From: an uncultured Nodularia sp.
GTDB taxonomy: Bacteria > Cyanobacteriota > Cyanobacteriia > Cyanobacteriales > Nostocaceae
Length of the DNA: 64,000 nt
Reading direction: 5' to 3'
Assembly (NCBI GenBank): GCA_903911355.1
Contig: CAIWDD010000088.1
Coordinates: 1 to 64,000 of the forward strand
In this document: in pieces, positions 59,042 through 64,000 of the stretch
Layout: every line of letters begins with the position of its first letter
How positions within the stretch are numbered: the first letter of the stretch is position 1
Position numbers and translations under genes: made by a program
Notes under the pieces: model-generated
Told to the model about the DNA's origin: nothing
What the model saw: the letters and a program-made list of their open reading frames with translations, nothing else
Databases searched by the model: none

Positions 59042-59749
59042 TTAAACCTTTGCCAATTGTGGCTCAGGACGCTTACTGTTACGAATAGATGACACGGCTT
59101 CGGCGTAATCACTGGCTTTAAATACAGCTGAACCAGCCACAATAGCATTGGCTCCCGCTTCTAAAACTTGCCAAGTATTATTAGCCTTCAGTCCCCCATC
59201 TACTTCAATCCAGGGGTCAAGACCACGTTCATCACAAATTTGGCGCAATTTGCGAATTTTAGGTAATACAGTGGGGATAAAGCTTTGACCACCAAAGCCG
59301 GGGTTAACGCTCATGATTAGTATCAAATCACACAGGTCTAGAACGTTGTCAATTAGCTCTAGAGGAGTCCCCGGGTTCAGCACAACTCCTGCTTGCTTCC
59401 CTAGTTCTCTGATTTGTCCCAAAGTCCGGTGCAGGTGGGGCGAAGCATTATGCTCACAATGTACAGAAATAATATCAGCCCCTGCTTTGGCAAAATCTTC
59501 TACATATTTCTCTGGTTCCACAATCATCAAGTGGACATCCAGTGGTTTGGTTGTTACCGGGCGGATCGCCTCCACAACCAGAGGACCTATGGTAATGTTA
59601 GGTACAAAGCGACCGTCCATGACATCAACATGAATCCAATCGGCGCCAGCAGCATCTACAGCCCTAATTTCGTCGCCCAGACGACTAAAATCGGCTGATA
59701 AGATGGATGGAGATATCACAATGGGCTTTTGAGATGGTTTTTGGGTCAT
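59042..59749 (-). CDS. rpe: ribulose-phosphate 3-epimerase
   Basis: 235 residues from [17 protein letters not shown]; an upstream ATG adds 15 residues. Barrel enzyme with [16 protein letters not shown] (about 11-26), the metal-binding His/Asp of [12 protein letters not shown] and [13 protein letters not shown]. It interconverts ribulose- and xylulose-5-phosphate in the Calvin and pentose phosphate cycles. Confidence 0.95.
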   Translation of the reverse strand: MTQKPSQKPIVISPSILSADFSRLGDEIRAVDAAGADWIHVDVMDGRFVPNITIGPLVVEAIRPVTTKPLDVHLMIVEPEKYVEDFAKAGADIISVHCEHNASPHLHRTLGQIRELGKQAGVVLNPGTPLELIDNVLDLCDLILIMSVNPGFGGQSFIPTVLPKIRKLRQICDERGLDPWIEVDGGLKANNTWQVLEAGANAIVAGSAVFKASDYAEAVSSIRNSKRPEPQLAKV

Positions 59750-59942
59750 GGTTCGTGGGTTTGAAAGCGTTCTCTTCTGTAAGCATTTTAACAAAATTTG
59801 ACCAAACGCTTATAGATTAATTTCGTTCCATGCTGTGAATTCTGGACTATAAAATATATATTACCAACCACGAAACAGGGACGCTAAAGAAATTTTCTTC
59901 AGGAACAATCAATAGTCACAAAGAATTAATCAGCATTAAACA

Positions 59943-61553
59943 ATGGGCAGAAAACTACGGTGGATGATTTGGGGACTGAGTGCTTCTTTTGTAACTGCGC
60001 CTGTACTGGCTTCAGCTTTACAAAGCACTTTAGGCTCTCATGGCATTAATGCCCTGAAATTACATCAACCTCCTTATAATCTACTTGGGCGCAAAATTGC
60101 TATTGGTCAGGTTGAAATTGGACGTCCTGGTATGTTTGGCTGGGATAAAGCCGTGTCTGAAAATTCTGCCGTATCATTAGCAGGAGTATTTTTACGCGAT
60201 TCCCCGGCGAAGTCTAACACTGGTGTTGACTCCCACGCCTACAATGTTGCTGGGGTAATGGTTAGTCAAGACAAAGCTCTACCAGGAGTAGCGCCACAGG
60301 CGCAATTATATTCCTCTGGTGTGGGTTCCACTAGAAATATGGGACAGCCGGAACAGTGCTTAACAGCACAGCACATCGCCCAGCAAAATGGCCAGGATGT
60401 CCGGGCTATTAATTTTAGTTTTGGTGAACCTCTAGCCCGTGATCCCCGTCCTGATGCTGTTTTAGATGGTAACGCTTTACTAACTTTATGTCTTGACTGG
60501 TCTAGTCGTGTTCATAATGTTTTGTATGCCATCGCCGGTAATCAAGGCAGAGGAGGAATTTCTATTCCTACAGATAACTTTAATGGGATTAACGTTGCCT
60601 TTTCATCTGCCAGGGGGGGTATTTTTAATAAGGTTGATGTTTCTAATCTGGTAGCTGGTAACCAGGGATCTAGCAATCGGTTAGCTGGTAAGGAGTTTAA
60701 TATTGATGGTCGTGGTTCTATCGGTTTGGTTGCGCCAGGAAGCAATATTCCCATCTTGAATCCAGATGGTAGGTTAAATAAGGTTACAGGTACAAGTTTT
60801 GCGGCTCCTCAGGTAACGGCTAGTGTAGCTTTGTTGCAGGAATTGGGTGACCGACAAATACGCGCAAAAAAATCTAATTGGACTATTGATGCTCGCCGTC
60901 ATGAAGTGATGAAAGCTGTTTTGTTAAATTCAGCCGATAAAATTCAAGATCAGGGTAATGGCTTACATCTGGGTATGACTCGGACTCTGATTGATAAACA
61001 AAATCAAAATTGGCTGGATTCCGACGCTTATGATGATCCTCAAATTCCTTTAGATCCTCAAATGGGAACCGGCCATTTAAATACTTTTCGCGCTTATGAG
61101 CAATTTAGATCCGGTCAATGGCCACCATCAAGTACAGTACCTGCTATTGGTTGGGATTATGGCTCTGTAGATGGGGGAAATACTGTTGATTACCCACTGG
61201 GAAGACCTTTAAAACAAGGCAGCTTTGTGAGTATTACTCTGAGTTGGAATCGCTTGGTGGAACTCAATGATACTAATAATAACAATAAATATGATGTGGG
61301 TGAAGGTTTCAGCGATCGCGGTTTGAATAATCTTGACCTCTATTTAATCCCAGGGGATGGTGCCAAAAATCTCAATGCTGGGGTTATTTGTGCCTCAGTC
61401 AGTGAAATTGACAGTGTAGAGCATATTTTTTGCCCAGTTCCCACTACTGGTAATTATAAAATCCGTGTCCACTTTCGTGAACGGTTCCATCAAGCCACTC
61501 AACCCTATGGTTTAGCTTGGTGGACTGTTCCCACATCTCACCCCCGGAAATAG
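59943..61553 (+). CDS. subtilisin-like (S8) protein with altered triad
   Basis: 536 residues. Signal peptide-like start (about 1-24). The S8 fold is clear from DSHAYNVAGVM (His98), YAIAGN (Asn200, oxyanion) and GTSFAAPQV (Ser285). Where the catalytic Asp should stand (IGQVEIG) there is Glu58. Asp-to-Glu usually cripples such enzymes, so it may be weak or a binding protein. A C-terminal domain contains DTNNNNKYD (about 438), a calcium-loop-like motif. Probably exported; substrate unknown. Confidence 0.82.
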   Translation: MGRKLRWMIWGLSASFVTAPVLASALQSTLGSHGINALKLHQPPYNLLGRKIAIGQVEIGRPGMFGWDKAVSENSAVSLAGVFLRDSPAKSNTGVDSHAYNVAGVMVSQDKALPGVAPQAQLYSSGVGSTRNMGQPEQCLTAQHIAQQNGQDVRAINFSFGEPLARDPRPDAVLDGNALLTLCLDWSSRVHNVLYAIAGNQGRGGISIPTDNFNGINVAFSSARGGIFNKVDVSNLVAGNQGSSNRLAGKEFNIDGRGSIGLVAPGSNIPILNPDGRLNKVTGTSFAAPQVTASVALLQELGDRQIRAKKSNWTIDARRHEVMKAVLLNSADKIQDQGNGLHLGMTRTLIDKQNQNWLDSDAYDDPQIPLDPQMGTGHLNTFRAYEQFRSGQWPPSSTVPAIGWDYGSVDGGNTVDYPLGRPLKQGSFVSITLSWNRLVELNDTNNNNKYDVGEGFSDRGLNNLDLYLIPGDGAKNLNAGVICASVSEIDSVEHIFCPVPTTGNYKIRVHFRERFHQATQPYGLAWWTVPTSHPRK

Positions 61554-61604
61554 TCAACCCAGTAATTTTAGTAATTTTATGCGATCAGGGCGATCGCGAG
61601 TAAG

Positions 61605-61750
61605 ATCCCCGACTTCTTAAATAATTGGGATAATCTCATATAACTTGTCCAGAAGTCGGGGATCTGTGTGACTCAATAAGCCCCCCGACTTCTTACATAA
61701 TTGGGATAATCTTGTATAACTTTTCCAGAAGTCGGGGAGCTGTGTGACTC
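61605..61750. repeat. GATCCCCGACTTCT inverted-repeat cluster (family C), copy 2
   Basis: Two hairpins of GATCCCCGACTTCT/AGAAGTCGGGGATC and CCCCCGACTTCT/AGAAGTCGGGGAGC, each enclosing an AATTGGGATAATCT spacer. It fills the gap between the S8 gene and the HindVP-like remnant. Confidence 0.85.
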
Positions 61751-61828
61751 GAAGATTATGTATTTGATTATCTTAATAATTAGGCAGATCCCTAGCTTGG
61801 AACGAAATTAATCAACTCACTAAACTAG

Positions 61829-62311
61829 AATAGAATAATCCTTGACATTCTAGATAAACAAGAACCTCTGGTTATGCAGCCAGTTTGGAAAACCCAAGGT
61901 AAAAGTCCTAAACTTGCTGAAAACTGTTTGGATGTTTTTGTTTGGAGCAATTTAGCTTTTGCTCAATTATTTTTAAATGTTGCTCGACGAGAACTTACTG
62001 CTTGTAGAACAATAACTCGTCAAGTCAGAACTGTAGTTTGGCTATTCAAAATGCTTTATGATTTTAGTCTAACTGGACAAATAAATCATAGAATAGTTAT
62101 TGACGAATTATCCTATGACACCAAGAATGATAAAGCATTCTCTGTCAATGGAAGGGTAACTTATCCATATATGAAAGGAGATTTCTTAACGCAGCCAAGG
62201 ATTACCAAGGGGCAGATAAAAGAGATTATCCGTGGCGGAGGTCAAAATCTGTTAAGTCCTGAAAGAAGATTCGACGCAATTATTTTTAATTCTCCTGATA
62301 TTTTCGATTAA
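61829..62311 (+). pseudogene. HindVP-like type II restriction endonuclease, C-terminal part
   Basis: An in-frame stop (61826-61828) is followed by LDKQEPLV and MQPVWKTQGKSPKLAENCLD through LSPERRFDAIIFNS, matching the C-terminal 40 per cent of HindVP-type enzymes (expected target GRCGYC; family knowledge). The N-terminal roughly 200 residues are absent; upstream lies the repeat cluster. The frame from ATG 61874 gives 145 residues but is unlikely to be an active nuclease. It ends two bases before its methyltransferase. Confidence 0.68.
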
Positions 62312-62313
62312 GT

Positions 62314-63228
62314 ATGAAAGCAATTGACTTATTTTCTGGGTGTGGTGGTCTTTCATTAGGATTTCAAAATGCTGGCTTTGAAATTGTAGCAGCTTTTGAT
62401 AAATGGAAGGAGGCTTGCACTGTTTATTCGGCTAATTTTAATCACCCTATTTTTGAGATTGATTTGTCAAATATTGAGAATATAAGTCAATTCAAGGAAT
62501 GGAATCCTGACATAATCATAGGTGGTCCTCCATGCCAAGACTTTTCAAGTGCTGGTAAGAGAGATGAAACTCTTGGTCGTGCTGATTTAACTGTTTCATA
62601 TGCAAAGATTATTTCTAGGGTAAAACCAGAATGGTTTGTGATGGAAAACGTGGAAAGAATACAAAGAAGCAGGGTATTACAAGAAGCTGTGTCAGCACTT
62701 AAAGAGAGCGGATATGGACTAAGTTCTACTGTTCTGGATGCATGTTTCTGTGGAGTTCCGCAAATCAGAAAAAGGTTTATTCTTGTTGGTCATCTTTATT
62801 CAGAAGATGGCTTTTTTAATGATATTCTTGCCAAGAATCAATCAACTTCACCTATGACAATACATGAATATATGGGTGAAAAATTAGATTTTGAGTTTTA
62901 CTATCGACATCCGAGGAGCTATGCAAGAAGAGCTATCTTTAGCATATATGAACCAAGTCCCACAATTAGGGGAGTTAATCGGCCTGTTCCTAAAAATTAT
63001 AGAAGGCATGAAGGTGATCTTTGTGATCCAAATGAAGTTCGTCCTTTGACCACGTTGGAAAGGAGCTACATACAAACTTTTCCAGAAAACTTCAAGTGGT
63101 TTGGAACAAAAACTTGTATGGAGCAAATGATTGGTAATGCAGTTCCAGTGAAACTTAGTGAATATATTGCTAATTGCCTCCTTGAATATATTGGCAGTAG
63201 TCCTTACTCAATCGACGACACCAATTAA
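62314..63228 (+). CDS. C5 cytosine DNA methyltransferase of the HindVP-like system
   Basis: 304 residues. Motif I MKAIDLFSGCGGLSLGFQNA, motif IV GGPPCQDFSSAGK (about 71-83) with the catalytic Cys, motif VI MENVERI and motif VIII QIRKRFILVG are intact. Motif X (MIGNAVPVKLSEYIANCLL) is near the end. The last about eight residues (PYSIDDTN) are encoded by the border of an IS5-type fragment on the opposite strand, so the native C-terminus was replaced; the catalytic core is unharmed. It would protect DNA without a matching nuclease. Confidence 0.9.
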   Translation: MKAIDLFSGCGGLSLGFQNAGFEIVAAFDKWKEACTVYSANFNHPIFEIDLSNIENISQFKEWNPDIIIGGPPCQDFSSAGKRDETLGRADLTVSYAKIISRVKPEWFVMENVERIQRSRVLQEAVSALKESGYGLSSTVLDACFCGVPQIRKRFILVGHLYSEDGFFNDILAKNQSTSPMTIHEYMGEKLDFEFYYRHPRSYARRAIFSIYEPSPTIRGVNRPVPKNYRRHEGDLCDPNEVRPLTTLERSYIQTFPENFKWFGTKTCMEQMIGNAVPVKLSEYIANCLLEYIGSSPYSIDDTN

Positions 63229-63400
63229 ACCAACCAAAACTACGCTCAACAACCCAACGGTTTGGCAAGAGAACAAAGCCTTTACTATTAACCGGACGAC
63301 GTACAACCTGCAAAACCCAGTGATAAGTATCCATGACCCATCTCATAAAGCCTTCACCCTGATAGCCAGCATCAACGCAAATGAGCACCAACCGATTCAA
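63200..63400 (-). pseudogene. IS5-type transposase, C-terminal fragment
   Basis: The minus-strand frame contains VCVDAGYQGE-like ICVDAGYQGEGFMRWV, PVNSKGFVLLPNRWVVERSF and GWFNWCRRLSKDY, the C-terminal DDE region of IS5 transposases (the D of VDAGYQG and the E of VVERSFGW). Both ends are cut: it joins the methyltransferase at about 63200 and restriction-gene sequence at about 63405. No terminal repeat is visible. The start TTG at 63400 is only the edge of the fragment. Confidence 0.78.
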
Positions 63401-63407
63401 GCGATCG

Positions 63408-64000
63408 CTAATAAGGTTACAAGAATTAGTCTTTGATTTAGCTAGAGATTTAAGTGTAACTTACGCCAAGTCAGATAAGTGTGAAGCTCCTCCCCATATA
63501 CTATTTCCCCAATTACGGAGAATTTGCGATCGCTACATATCGGAAAAAGTAGTACTGGTTCCCCCAGCAGATAAATTAGATGTTTTTGTTTCTCCTTACT
63601 ATGGTTGGGTAATAGAGAAATTAACAGAAGCTATTCATCCCGACACCGGCGCAGGGGAATCCCCGGAGGTTCCAATTTATGAAGCACATCGGGGGAATGG
63701 TTCAACAGATGATGTTAACTTCTGGACAAGTAAACCAGTGCGAGAGGTAATTAACTCTCATATTAACTATGTTGTTGCAGATACTTGGCAATGGGAACAA
63801 ACAGCAGCATATATTATCGATACCCATCCCGGTGTAGGGGCTTTTGTCAAAAACGCCGGCTTAGGTTTTGCAATTCCCTATTTTGATAATGGAGAAGACC
63901 ACGATTATATTCCCGACTTTATCATCAGGTTTAAAACACCAAGATTGAGTTATTTTATTCTGGAAACAAAAGGATGGGACCCACTGCGAGATGTTAAGAA
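63408..64000 (+). CDS. BPTD_3080-like (type III-like) restriction protein, C-terminal part
   Basis: An open frame with no start runs to the window edge: LQELVFDLARDLSVTYAKSD, VSPYYGWVIEKLTEAIHPDT, FVKNAGLGFAIPYFDNG and DYIPDFIIRF then FILETKGWDPL. This is the last part of a DEAD-helicase/PD-(D/E)xK restriction protein, with PDFII (Asp) and LETKG (ExK) as the nuclease core. The helicase half is missing, cut at the IS5 fragment, so the piece is probably dead, though the C-terminus continues beyond the window. Confidence 0.78.

Noticed and set aside
63158-63436. 92-codon plus-strand frame over the IS5 fragment
   Set aside because: Antisense to the transposase fragment, unrelated to the downstream restriction frame, no signals.

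Overview
The window comes from a filamentous, probably heterocyst-forming cyanobacterium (Nostocales). The evidence is the gene set (psaK, chlH, psb32, aar/ado, tocopherol genes), the many GCGATCGC (HIP1) octamers, and dispersed repeats of the CCCTGTT and GATCCCCGACTTCT type. The strain is not identifiable from sequence alone.

Layout. Positions 1-23 kb are mostly core metabolism. They hold a TPR secreted protein, a YbjN protein, a lipoate-ligase-family protein, a site-2 protease, psaK, trpF, an SDR, accA and the alkane pair aar/ado. They also hold a sugar-type ABC permease, a tocopherol pair (homogentisate phytyltransferase and a tocopherol-type methyltransferase), a KtrB/KtrA-like K+ uptake pair, psb32, purM, murD and glyS. 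Positions 23-28 kb form an AT-rich accessory island: a hicB antitoxin with only the tail of its toxin, a three-gene HNH-endonuclease operon of unknown role, a chimera of two broken insertion sequences, a P63C-domain gene, a broken ribbon-helix-helix-like gene, and an orphan C5 DNA methyltransferase.

Positions 28-40.5 kb return to core genes (chlH, an LpxB-like gene, a copper P-type ATPase and its chaperone), with a large type IIG restriction-modification gene between them. Positions 40.6-42.1 kb lack convincing protein genes. They contain a tandem array of about 95-nt minus-strand units, each ending in an intrinsic-terminator hairpin whose stem differs between copies with partly compensating changes. 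This is the most unusual structure in the window. Next come tRNA-Val(GAC), an hsdR fragment cut off at the tRNA 3' end, a translationally coupled AAA ATPase/DUF4276 pair, and a Uma2-type nuclease.

Positions 45-61.5 kb are again mostly chromosomal housekeeping: tex, small membrane proteins, leuS, a GMC oxidoreductase, uvrB, rpe, a subtilisin-like protein with an altered triad, and several cyanobacterial proteins of unknown function. The last 2.5 kb is a decayed defence locus: a 5'-truncated HindVP-like restriction gene, its C5 methyltransferase, an IS5-type transposase fragment, and the C-terminal part of a BPTD_3080/type III-like restriction protein running off the window.

Repeats link these parts. 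A MITE-like element with TAGAGGTTGTT ends sits exactly at the stop codons of two genes, and its ends resemble those of the broken IS5-type element. A second dispersed repeat of about 100-125 bp occurs three times, and a GATCCCCGACTTCT inverted-repeat family occurs near both window ends.
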